From positions 120,623,199 through 120,687,198 of the forward strand of contig OZ038380.1 in the NCBI GenBank assembly GCA_964036045.1: a DNA stretch of 64,000 nucleotides, written 5' to 3'. A program made the translations under genes and the position numbers. Of this stretch, positions 21,181-34,100 are shown one piece after another. Position 1 is the first letter of the stretch; every line of letters begins with the position of its first letter. The notes beneath the pieces were generated by a model, which did no database searches, was not told where the DNA came from, and saw only the letters and a list, made by a program, of their open reading frames with translations. Origin of the DNA: Eutreptiella sp. 'Long Island Sound 2002'. Lineage: Eukaryota; Euglenozoa; Euglenophyceae; Eutreptiales; Eutreptiaceae.

Positions 21181-21466
21181 ACAGCCCCCAAATATTTGAC
21201 GGACATACATCAGTCAAATATTTTGGGGGTCTACACCCCCCAAATAACTGACGCATGGGCATGTGTCAAATATTTGACGGACATACATCCGTCAAATATT
21301 TTGGGGGTGTAGACCCCCCAAATATTTGACGGAACCCCATCCGTGAAATATTTTGGGGGTGTAGACCCCCCAGATAACTGACGCATGGGCATGCGTCAAA
21401 TATTTGACGGACATACATCCGTCAAATGTTTTGGGGGTGTAGACCCCCCAAATCTTTGACGGACAC
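21181..21466. repeat. 52-bp palindromic satellite, leading block
   Basis: About five units of the CAAATATTTGACGG type, interleaved with a variant spacer containing AACTGACGCATGGGCATG. The array starts inside the ketosynthase reading frame. Confidence 0.9.
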
Positions 21467-21889
21467 ACAGTCCTTCAATCTTTCTGGAAATTCTGTGGGA
21501 GAGAGTGGGGCACAGGCGCTTGCAGCACTGAAGGATGCCGCCTCACTGCATACCCTGTCCCTCGATCTTCGTGGAAATTTCGTGGGAGACAGTGGGGCAC
21601 AGGCGCTTGCAGCGCTGAAGGATGCTGCCTCACTGCATACCCTGTCCCTCAATCTTTGTGGAAATTCCGTGGGAGACGGTGGGGCACAGGCGCTTGCAGC
21701 GCTTATGGATGCCGCCTCACTGCATACCCTGTCCCTCAATCTTCGTGGAAATTCAGTGGGAGACAGTGGGGCACAGGCGCTTGCGGCGCTGAAGGATGCC
21801 GCCTCACTGCATACCCCGTCCCTCAATCTTTGTGGAAATTCTGTGGGAGAGAGTGAGGCACAGGAGCTTGCAGCGCCGAAGGAGACATC
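21467..21889 (+). pseudogene. Island of five LRR (ribonuclease-inhibitor type) repeats inside the satellite
   Basis: Five tandem 84-bp repeats, each encoding 28 residues of the form LSLNLCGNSVGDGGAQALA followed by ALKDAASLHT. This is the RI-like leucine-rich repeat pattern (LxLxxNxVGxxGAxALA). There is no start, stop or flanking domain; the frame enters and leaves through satellite units. The repeats are nearly identical to each other, so they amplified recently. The same tract is open on the minus strand as a by-product of its regularity. It is probably a captured piece of a host LRR gene. Confidence 0.75.
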
Positions 21890-24800
21890 CGTCAAATATT
21901 TCGGGGGTCTACACCCCCCAGATAACTGACGCATGGGTTTGCGTCAAATATTTGACGGACATGCATCCGTCAAATATTTTGGGGGTGTGGACCCCCCAAA
22001 TATTTGACGGACACACATCCGTCAAATATTTGGGGGGTCTACACCCCCCAGGTAACTAACACATGGGCATGCGTCAAATATTTGACGGACATACATCCGT
22101 CAAATATTTTGGGGGTGTAGACCCCCCAAATATTTGACGGAACCCCATCCGTGAAATATTTGGGGGCTGTAGACCCCCCAAATATTTGACGGAACCCCAT
22201 CCGTGAAATATTTTGGGGGTGTAGACCCCCCAAATATTTGACGGATGTGGTTCCGTGAAATATCTGGGGGCTGTAGACCCCCAAAATATTTGACGGATGG
22301 GGTTCCGTGAAATATTTGGGGGCTGTAGACCCCCCAAATATTTGACGGAACCCCATTCCTGAAATATTTGGGGGCTGTAGACCCCCCAAATATTTCACGG
22401 AACCCCATCCGTCAAATTTTTTGGGGGTGTACAGCCCCCAAATATTTGACGGAACCCCATCCGTGAAATTTTTTGGGGGTGTAGACCCCCCAAATATTTG
22501 ACGGAACCCCATCCGTCAAATATTGTGGGGGTGTACAGCCCCCAAATATTTCACGGAACCCCATCCGTCAAATATTTTGGGGGTCTATAGCCCCCAAATA
22601 TTTCACGGAACCACATCCGTGAAATATTTTGGGGGTGTACACCCCCAAAATATTTGACGGATGGGGTTCCGTGAAATATTCGGGGGCCGTAGACCCCCCA
22701 AATATTTCACGGAACCCCATCCGTGAAATATTTGGGGGCTGTAGACCCCCCAAATATTTGACGGAACCCCATCCGTCAAATATTTTGGGGGTGTACAGCC
22801 CCCAAATATTTGACGGATGGGGTTCCCTGAAATATTTTGGGGGTGTAGACCCCCCAAATATTTGACGGAACCCCATCTGTGAAATATTTGGGGGCTGTAG
22901 ACCCCCCAAATATTTGACGGAACCCCATCCGTGAAATTTTTTGGGGGTCTACAGCCCCCAAATATTTGACGGAACCCCATCCGTGTAATATTTGGGGGCT
23001 GTAGACCCCCCAAATATTTGACGGAACCCCATCCGTCAAATATTTTGGGGGTGTACAGCCCCCAAATATATTACGGAACCCCATCCGTGAAATATTTTGG
23101 GGGTCTACACACCCAACATATTTCACCGATGTGGTTCCGTGAAATATTTGGGGGCTGTAGACCCCCAAAATATTTGACGGATGGGGTTCCGTGAAATATT
23201 TGGGGGCTCCAGACCCCCAAATATTTGACGGAACCCCATTCGTGAAATCTTTGGGGGCTCTAGACCCCCCAAATATTTGACGGAACCCCATCCGTGAAAT
23301 ATTTTGGGGTTGTAGACCCCCCAAATATTTGACGGATGTGGTTCCGTGAAATATTTGGGGGCTGTACACCCCCAAAATATTTGACGGATGGGGTTCCGTG
23401 AAATATTTGGGGGTTGTAGACCCCCCAAATATTTGACGGAACCCCATCGGTGAAAAATTTCGGGGCTGTAGACCCCCCAAATATTTGACGGAACCCCATC
23501 CGTCAAATATTTTGGGGGTGTACAGCCCCCAAATATTTGCCGGAACCCCATGCGTGAAATATTTTGGGGGTGTAGACCCCCCAAATATTTGACGGAACGC
23601 CATCCGTGATATATTTGGGGGCTGTAGACCCCCCAAATATTTGACGAAACCCCATCCGTCAAATATTTTGGGGGTGTACAGCCCCCAAATATTTGATGGA
23701 ACCCCATCCGTGAAATATTTGGGGGGTCTACACCCCCAAAATATTTGACGGATGGGGTTCCGTGAAATATTTGGGGGCAGTAGACCCCCCAAAAATTTAA
23801 CGGAACCCCATCCGTGAAATATTTGGGGGATGTAGACCCCCCAAATATTTGACGGAACCCCATCCGTCAAATATTTTGGGGGTGTACAGCCCCCAAATAT
23901 ATGACGGAACCCCATCCGTGAAATTTTTTGGGGGTCTACACCCCCAAAATATTTCACGGATGTGGTTCCGTGAAATATTTGGGGACTGTAGACCCCCAAA
24001 ATATTTGACGAAACCCCATCCGTGAAATATTTGGGGGCTGTAGACCCCCCAAATATTTGACGGAACCCCATCCGTGAAATATTTGGGGGCTCTAGACACC
24101 CCAAAGATTTGACGGAACCCCATCGGTGAAATATTTTGGGGGTGTAGACCCCCCAGATATTTGACAGATGTGGTTCCGTGAAATATTTGGGGGTTGTAGA
24201 CCCCCCAAATATTTGACGAAACCCCATCCGTGAAATATTTGGGGGCTGTAGACCCCCCAAATATTTGACGGAACCCCATCCGTCAAATATTTTGGGGGTG
24301 TACAGCCCCCAAATATTTGACGGAACCCCATCCGTCAAATATTTTGGGGGTGTACAGCCCCCAAATATTTGACGGAACCCCATATGTGAAATATTTTGGG
24401 GGTCTACAACTGCAAAATATTTCACGGATGTGGTTGCGTGAAATATTTGGGGGCTGTAGACCTCCAAAATATTTGACGGATGGGGTTCCGTAAAATATTT
24501 GGGGGCTGTAGACCCCCCAAATATTTGACGGAACCCGCAGCGCCGAAGGATACATCCGTCAAATATTTCGGGGGTCTACACCCCCCAGAAAACTGACGCA
24601 TGGGTTTGCGTCAAATATTTGACGGACATGCATCCGTCAAATATTTTGGGGGTGTGGACCCCCCAAATATTTGACGGACACACATCCGTCAAATATTTGG
24701 GGGGTCTACACCCCCCAGGTAACTAACGCATGGGCATGCGTCAAATATTTGACGGACATACATCTGTCAAATATTTTGGGGGTGTACAGCCCCCAAATAT

Positions 24801-27200
24801 TTGACGGAACCCCATCCGTGAAATATTTGGGGGCTGTAGACCCCCCAAATATTTGACGGAACCCCATCCGTGAAATATTTTGGGGGTGTAGACCCCCCAA
24901 ATATTTGACGGATGTGGTTCCGTGAAATATCTAGGGGCTGTAGACCCCCAAAATATTTGACGGATGGGGTTCCGTGAAATATTTGGGAGCTGTAGACCCC
25001 CCAAATATTTAACGGAACCCCATCCGTGAAATATTTGGGGGATGTAGACCCCCCAAATATTTCACGGAACCCCATCCGTCAAATATTTTGGGGGTGTACA
25101 GCCCCCAAATATTTGACCGAACCCCATCCGTGAAATATTTTGGGGATGTAGACCCCCCAAATATTTGACGGATGGGGTTCCGTGAAATATTCGGGGGCTG
25201 TAGACCCCCCAAATATTTGACGGAACCCCATCCGTGAAATATTTGGGGGCTGTAGACCCCCCAAATATTTGACGGAACCCCATCCGTCAAATATTTTGGG
25301 GGTGTACAGCCCCCATATATCTGACGGATGGGGTTCCCAGAAATATTTTGGGGGTGTAGACCCCCCAAATATTTGACGGAACCCCATCCGAGAAATATTT
25401 GGGGGATGTAGACCCCCCAAATATTTGACGGAACCCCATCCGTGAAATATTTTGGGGGTGTACAGCCCCCAAATATTTGACGGAACCCCATCCGTGTAAT
25501 ATTTCGGGGCTGTAGACCCCCCAAATATTTGACGGAACCCCATCCGTCAAATATTTTGGGGGTGTACAGCCCCCTAATATATGACGGAACCCCATCCGTG
25601 AAATATTTTGGGGGTGTAGACCCCCCAAATATTTGACGGATGGGGTTCCGTGAAATATTTGGGGGCTCCAGACCCCCAAAATATTTGACGGATGGGGTTC
25701 CGTGAAATATTTGGGGGCTCCAGACCCCCAAATATTTGACGGAACCCCATCCGTGAAATCTTTGGGGGATCTAGACCCCCCAAATATTTGACGGAACCCC
25801 ATCCGTGAAATATTTTCGGGGTGTAGACCCCCCAAATATTTGACGGATGTGGTTCCGTGAAATATTTGGGGGCTGTACACCCCCAAAATATTTGACGGAT
25901 GGGGTTCCGTGAAATATTTGGGGGTTGTAGACCCCCCAAATATTGGACGGAACCACATCCGTGAAATATTTGGGGGCTGTAGACCCCCCAAATATTTGAC
26001 GGAACCCCATCCGTGAAATACTTTGGGGGTGTACAGCCCCCAAATATTTGACGGAACCCCATGCGTGAAATATTTTGGGGTTGTAGACCCCCCAAATATT
26101 TGACGGAACCCCATCCGTGAAATATTAGGGGGCTGTAGACCCCCCAAATATTTGACGAAACCCCATCCGTCAAATATTTTGGGGGTGTACAGCCCCCAAA
26201 TATTTGACGGAACCCCATCCGTGAAATATTTGGGGGGTCTACGGCCCCAAAATATTTGACGGATGGGGTTCCGTGAAATATTTGGGGGCTGTAGACCCCC
26301 CAAATATTGGACGGAACCCCATCCGTGAAATATTTGGGGGATGTAGACCCCCCAAATATTTGACGGAACCCCATCCGTCAAATATTTTGGGGGTGTACAG
26401 CCCCCGAATATATGACGGAACCCCATCCGTGAAATATTTCGGGGGTCTACACACCCAAAATATTTCACGGATGTGGTTCCGTGAAATATTAGGGGACTGT
26501 AGACCCCCAAAATATTTGACGAAACCCCATCCGTGAAATATTTGGGGGCTGTAGACCCCCCAAATATTTGACGGAACCCCATCTGTGAAATATTTGGGGG
26601 CTCTAGACACCCCAAATATTTGACGGAACCCCATCCGCGAAATATTTTGGGGGTGTAGACCCCCCAAATATTTGACAGATGTGGTTCTGTGAAATATTTG
26701 GGGGTTGTAGACCCCCAAAATATTTGACGGATGGGGTTCCCCGAAATATTTGGGGGCTGTAGACCCCCCAAATATTTGACGAAACCCCATCCGTGAAATA
26801 TTTGGGGGCTGTAGACCCCCCAAATATTTCACGGAACCCCATCCGTCAAATATTTTGGGGGTGTACAGCCCCCAAATATTTGACCGAACCCCATCCGTGA
26901 AATATTTTGGGGGTGTAGACCCCCCAAATATTTGACGGAACCCCATCTGTCAAATGTTTTGGGGTTGTACAGCCCCCAAATATTTGACGGAACCCCATCC
27001 GTCAAATATTTTGGGGGTGTACAGCCCCCAAATATTTGACGGAACCCCATATGTGAAATATTTTGGGGGTCTACACCCCCAAAATATTTCACGGATGTGG
27101 TTGCGTGAAATATTTGGGGGCTGTAGACCCCCAAAATATTTGACGGATGGGGCTCCGTGAAATATTTGGGGGCTGTAGACCCCCCAAATATTAGACGGAA
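21875..27200. repeat. Tandem segmental duplication of about 2.67 kb within the array
   Basis: The junction of LRR tail and satellite (AGCGCCGAAGGA followed by satellite and an ACTGACGCATGGGTTTGCG spacer) occurs at about 21875 and again at about 24540. Downstream unit patterns repeat at an offset of 2667 bp. A further, looser match continues with an offset of about 2.5 kb near 24.1 versus 26.6 kb. Confidence 0.7.
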
Positions 27201-27209
27201 CCCCATCCG

Positions 27210-29026
27210 TCAAATATTTTGGGGGTGTACAGCCCCCAAATATTTGACGGAACCCCATCCGTGAAATATATTCGGGCCGTAGACCCCCCAAATATTTGAC
27301 GGAACCCCATCCGTGAAATATTTTCGGGGTGTAGACCCCCCAAATATTTGACGGAACCCCATCCGTGAAATATTTTGGGGGTCTACACCCCTAGAATATT
27401 TGACGGATGGGGTTCCGTGAAATATTTGGGGGCTGTAGACCCCCCAAATATTTGACGGAACCCCATCCGTGAAATATTTGGGGGCTGTAGACTTCCCAAA
27501 TATTTGACGGAACCCCATCCGTCAAATATTTTCGGGGTGTACAGCCCCCAAATATTTGACGGAACCCCATCCGTGAAATATTTTGGGGGTGTAGACCCCA
27601 CAAATATTTGACGGAACCCCATCCGTGAAATATTTGGGGGCTGTAGACCCCCCAAATATTTGACGGAACCCCATGCGTCAAATATTTTGGGGGTGTACAG
27701 CCCCCAAATTTTTGACGGATGTGGTTCCGTGAAATATTTGGGGGCTGTAGACCCCCCGAATATTTGACGGAACCCCATCCGTGAAATATTTGGTGGCTGT
27801 AGACCCCCCGAATATTTGACGGAACCCCATCCGTGAAATATTTAGGGGCTGTAGACCCCCCAAATATTTGACGGAACCCCATCCGTCAAATATTTTGGGG
27901 CTGTAGACCCCCCAAATATTTGACGGAACCCCATCTGTGAAATATTTGGGGGCTGGAGACCCCCCAAATATTTGACGGAACCCCATGCGTGAAATATTTG
28001 GGGGCTGTAGACCCCCCAAATATTTGACGGAACCCCATCGGTCAAATATTTTGGGGGTGTACAGCCCCCAAATATTTGACGGAACCCCATCCGTGAAATA
28101 TTTGGGGGCTGTAGACCCCCCAAATATTTGACGGAACCCCATATGTGAAATATTTTGGGGGTCTACACCCCCAAAATATTTCACGGATGTGGTTGCGTGA
28201 AATATTTGGGGGCTGTAGACCCCCAAAATATTTGACGGATGGGGCTCCGTGAAATATTTGGGGGCTGTAGACCCCCCAAATATTTGACGGAACCCCATAC
28301 GTGAAATACTTGGGGGCTGTAGACCCCCCAAATATTTGACGGAACCCCATCCGTCAAATATTTTGGGGGTGTACAGCCCCCAAATATTTGACGGAACCCC
28401 ATCCGTGAAATATATTCGGGCCGTAGACCCCCCAAATATTTGACGGAACCCCATCCGTGAAATATTTTCGGGGTGTAGACCCCCCAAATATTTGACGGAA
28501 CCCCATCCGTGAGATATTTTGGGGGTCTACACCCCTAGAATATTTGACGGATGGGGTTCCGTGAAATATTTGGGGGCTGTAGACCCCCCAAATATTTGAC
28601 GGAACCCCATCCGTGAAATATTTGGGGGCTGTAGACTTCCCAAATATTTGACGGAACCCCATCCGTCAAATATTTTCGGCGTGTACAGCCCCCAAATATT
28701 TGACGGAACCCCATCCGTGAAATATTTTGGGGGTGTAGACCCCACAAATATTTGACGGAACCCCATCCGTGAAATATTTGGGGGCTGTAGACCCCCCAAA
28801 TATTTGACGGAACCCCATGCGTCAAATATTTTGGGGGTGTACAGCCCCCAAATTTTTGACGGATGTGGTTCCGTGAAATATTTGGGGGCTGTAGACCCCC
28901 CGAATATTTGACGGAACCCCATCCGTGAAATATTTGGTGGCTGTAGACCCCCCGAATATTTGACGGAACCCCATCCGTGAAATATTTAGGGGCTGTAGAC
29001 CCCCCAAATATTTGACGGAACCCCAT
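27210..29026. repeat. 1144-bp higher-order repeat (22 x 52 bp)
   Basis: The interval 27210-27882 recurs at 28354-29026 with the same ordered variants, an offset of 1144 bp, exactly 22 units. Confidence 0.8.
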
Positions 29027-29341
29027 TCGTCAAATATTTTGGGGGTGTAGACCCCCCAAATATTTGACGGAACCCCATCTGTGAAATATTTGGGGGCTGG
29101 AGACCCCCCAAATATTTGACGGAACCCCATGCGTGAAATATTTGGGGGCTGTAGACCCGCCAAATATTTGACGGAACCCCGTCGGTCAAATATTTTGGGG
29201 GTGTACAGCCCCCAAATATTTGACGGAACCCCATCCGTGAAATATTTGGGGGCTGTAGACCCCCCAAATATTTGACGGAACCCCATCCGTGAAATATTTG
29301 GGGGCTGTAGACCCCCCAAATATTTGACGGAACCCCATCCG

Positions 29342-31192
29342 TCAAATATTTTGGGGGTGTACAGCCCCCAAATATTTGACGGATGTGGTTCCGTGAAATA
29401 TTTGGGGGCTGTAGACCCCCCAAATATTTGACGGAACCCCATCCGTGAAATATTTGGGGGCTGTAGACCCCCCAAATATATGACGGAACCCCATCCGTGA
29501 AATATTTGGGGGCTGTAGACCCCCCAAAAAATTTGACGGCACCCCATCCGTCAAATATTTTGGGGGTGTACAGCCCCCAAATATTTGACGGAACCCCATC
29601 CGTGAAGTATTTGGGGAATGTAGACCCCCCAAATATTTGACGGAACCCCATCCGTGAAATATTTGGGGGCTGTAGACCCCCCAAATATTTGACGGAACGC
29701 CATCGGTCAAATATTTTGGGGGTGTACAGCCCCCAAATATTTGATGGAACCCCATCCGTGAAATATTTTGGGGGTGTAGACCCCCCAAATATTTGACGGA
29801 ACCCCATCCGTGAAATATTTGGGGGCTGTAGACCCCCCAAATATTTGACGGAACCCCATCCGTCAAATATTTTGGGGGTGTACAGCCCCCAAATATTTGA
29901 CGGATGTGGTTCCGTGAAATATTTGGGGGCTGTAGACCCCCCAAATATTTGACGGAACCCCATCCATGAAATATTTCGGGGCTGTAGACCCCCCAAATAT
30001 TTGACGGAACCCCATCCGTGAAATATTTTGGGGGTGTAGACCCCCCAAATATTTGACGGAACCCCATCCGTCAAATATTTTGGGGGTGTACAGCCCCCAA
30101 ATATTTCACGGAACCCCATCCGTGAAATATTTGGGGGCTGTAGACCCCCCAAATATTTGACGGAACCCCATCCGTCAAATATTTTCGGGGTGTACAGCCC
30201 CCAAATATTTGACGGATGTGGTTCCGTGAAATATTTGGGGGCTGTAGACCCCCCAAATATTTGACGGAACCCCATCCGTTTAATATTTGGGGGCTGTAGA
30301 CCCCCCAAATATATGACGGAACCCCATCCGTGAAATATTTGGGGGCTGTAGACCCCCCAAATATTTGCCGAACCCCATCCGTCAAATATTTTGGGGGTGT
30401 AAAGCCCCCAAATATTTGACGGATGTGGTTCCGTGAAATATTTGGGGGCTGTAGACCCCCCAAATATTTGACGGAACCCCATCCGTGAAATATTTGGGGG
30501 CTGTAGACCCCCCAAATATATGACGGAACCCCATCCGTGAAATATTTGGGGGCTGTAGACCCCCCAAAATATTTGACGGCACCCCATCCGTCAAATATTT
30601 TGGGGGTGTACAGCCCCCAAATATTTGACGGAACCCCATCCCTGAAATATTTGGGGACTGTAGACCCCCCAAATATTTGACGGAACCCCATCCGTGAAAT
30701 ATTTGGGGGCTGTAGACCCCCCAAATATTTGACGGAACGCCATCCGTCAAATATTTTGGGGGTGTACAGCCCCCAAATATTTGATGGAACCCCATCCGTG
30801 AAATATTTTGGGGGTGTAGACCCCCCAAATATTTGACGGAACCCCATCCGTGAAATATTTGGGGGCTGTAGACCCCCCAAATATTTGACGGAACCCCATC
30901 CGTCAAATATTTTGGGGCTGTACAGCCCCCAAATATTTGACGGATGTGGTTCCGTGAAATATTTGGGGGCTGTAGACCCCCCAAATATTTGACGGAACCT
31001 CATCCATGAAATATTTCGGGGCTGTAGACCCCCCAAATATTTGACGGAACCCCATCCGTGAAATATTTTGGGGGTGTAGACCCCCCAAATATTTGACGGA
31101 ACCCCATCCGTCAAATATTTTGGGGGTGTACAGCCCCCAAATATTTCACGGAACCCCATCCGTGAAATATTTGGGGGCTGTAGACCCCCCAA
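29342..31192. repeat. 1040-bp higher-order repeat (20 x 52 bp)
   Basis: The interval starting at 29863 recurs at 30903 (offset 1040, 20 units) with matching variant order. A 312-bp (6-unit) repeat follows at 32151 versus 32463. Confidence 0.7.
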
Positions 31193-34100
31193 ATATTTGA
31201 CGGAACCCCATCCGTCAAATATTTTCGGGGTGTACAGCCCCCAAATATTTGACGGATGTGGTTCCGTGAAATATTTGGGGGCTGTAGACCCCCCGAATAT
31301 TTGACGGAACCCCGTCCGTGAAATATTTGGTGGCTGTAGACCCCCCGAATATTTGACGGAACCCCATCCGTGAAATATTTAGGGGCTGTAGACCCCCCAA
31401 ATATTTGACGGAACTCCATCCGTGAATTATTTTGGGGGTGTAGACCCCCCAAATATTTGACGGAACCCCATCCGTGAAATATTTGGGGGCTGGAGACCCC
31501 CCAAATATTTGACGGAACCCCATCTGTGCAATATTTGGGGGCTGTAGACCCCCCAAATATTTGACGGAACCCCATCCGTCAAATATTTTGGGGGTGTACA
31601 GCCCCCAAATATTTCACGGAACCCCATCCGTGAAATATTTGGGGGCTGTAGACCCCCCAAATATTTGACGGAACCCCATCCGTCAAATATTTTCGGGGTG
31701 TACAGCCCCCAAATATTTGACGGATGTGGTTCCGTGAAATATTTGGGGGCTGTAGACCCCCCGAATATTTGACGGAACCCCATCCGTGAAATATTTGGTG
31801 GCTGTAGACCCCCCGAATATTTGACGGAACCCCATCCGTGAAATATTTAGGGGCTGTAGACCCTTCAAATATTTGACGGAACCCCATCCGTCAAATATTT
31901 TGGGGGTGTAGACCCCCCAAATATTTGACGGAACCCCATCCGTGAAATATTTGGGGGCTGGAGACCCCCCAAATATTTGACGGAACCCCATCCGTGAAAT
32001 ATTTGGGGGCTGTAGACCCCCCAAATATTTGACGGAACCCCATCGGTCAAATATTTTGGGGGTGTACAGCCCCCAAATATTTGACGGAACCCCATCCGTG
32101 AAATATTTGGGGGCTGTAGACCCCCCAAATATTTGACGGAACCCCATCCGTCAAATATTTTGGGGGTGTACAGCCCCCAAATATTTGACGGATGTGGTTC
32201 CGTGAAATATTTGGGGGCTATAGACCCCCCAAATATTTGACGGAACCCCATCCGTGAAATATTTGGGGGCTGTAGACCCCCCAAATATTTGACGGAACCC
32301 CATCCGTGAAATATTTTGGGGGTGTACAGCCCCCAAATATTTGACGGAACCCCATCCGTGAAATATTTGGGGACTGTAGACCCCCCAAATATTTGACGGA
32401 ACCCCATCCGTGAAATTTTTGGGGGCTGTAGACCCCCCAAATATTTGACGGAACCCCATCCGTCAAATATTTTGGGGGTGTACAGCCCCCAAATATTTGA
32501 CGGAACCCCATCCGTCAAATATTTTGGGGGTGTAGACCCCCCAAATATTTGACGGAACCCCATCCGTGAAATATTTGGGGGCTGTAGACCCCCCAAATAT
32601 TTGACGGAACCCCATCCGTGAAATATTTTGGGGGTGTACAGCCCCCAAATATTTGACGGAACCCCATCCGTGAAATATTTGGGGACTGTAGACCCCCCAA
32701 ATATTTGACGGAACCCCATCCGTGAAATATTTGGGGGCTGTAGACCCCCCAAATATTTGACGGAACCCCATCCGTCAAATATTTTGGGGGTGTACAGCCC
32801 CCAAATATTTGACGGAACCCCATCCGTCAAATATTTTGGGGGTGTAGACCCCCCAAATATTTGACGGAACCCCATCCGTGAAATATTTGGGGGCTGTAGA
32901 CCCCCCAAATATATGACGGAACCCCATCCGTCAAATATTTTGGGGGTGTAGACCCCCCAAATATTTGACGGAACCCCATCCGTGAAATATTTGGGGGCTG
33001 GAGACCCCCCAAATATTTGACGGAACCCCATCCGTGAAATATTTGGGGGCTGTAGACCCCCCAAATATTTGACGGAACCCCATCGGTCAAATATTTTGGG
33101 GGTGTACAGCCCCCAAATATTTGACGGAACCCCATCCGTGAAATATTTGGGGGCTGTAGACCCCCCAAATGTTTGACCGAACCCCATCCGTGAAATATTT
33201 GGGGGCTGTAGACCCCCCAAATATTTGACGGAACCCCATCCGTCAAATATTTTGGGGGTGTAGACCCCCCAAATATTTGACGGAACACCATCCGTGAAAT
33301 ATTTGGGGGCTGGAGACCCCCCAAATATTTGACGGAACCCCATCCGTGAAATATTTGGGGGCTGTAGACCCCCAAAATATTTGACGGCACCCCATCCGTC
33401 AAATATTTTGGGGGTGTACAGCCCCCAAATATTTGACGGAACCCCATCCGTGAAATATTTGGGGACTGTAGACCCCCCAAATATTTGACGGAACCCCATC
33501 CGTGAAATATTTGGGGGCTGTAGACCCCCCAAATATTTGACGGAACCCCATCCGTCAAATATTTTGGGGGTGTACAGCCCCCAAATATTTGACGGAACCC
33601 CATCCGTCAAATATTTTGGGGGTGTAGACCCCCCAAATATTTGACGGAACCCCATCCGTGAAATATTTGGGGGCTGTAGACCCCCAAATATTTGACGGAA
33701 CCCCATCCGTCAAATATTTTGGGGGTGTACAGCCCCCAAATATTTGACGGATGTGGTTCCGTGAAATATTTGGGGGCTGTAGACCCCCAAATATTTGACG
33801 GAACCCCATCCGTCAAATATTTTGGGGGTGTACAGCCCCCAAAATATTTGACGGCACCCCATCCGTCAAATATTTGGGGGCTGTAGACCCCCCAAATATT
33901 TGACGGAACCCCATCCATGAAATATTTCGGGGCTGTAGCCCCCCCAAATATTTGACGGAACCCCATCCGTGAAATATTTTGGGGGTGTAGACCCCCCAAA
34001 TATTTGACGGAACCCCATCCGTCAAATATTTTGGGGGTGTACAGCCCCCAAATATTTGACGGAACCCCATCCGTCAAATATTTTGGGGGTGTAAAGCCCC

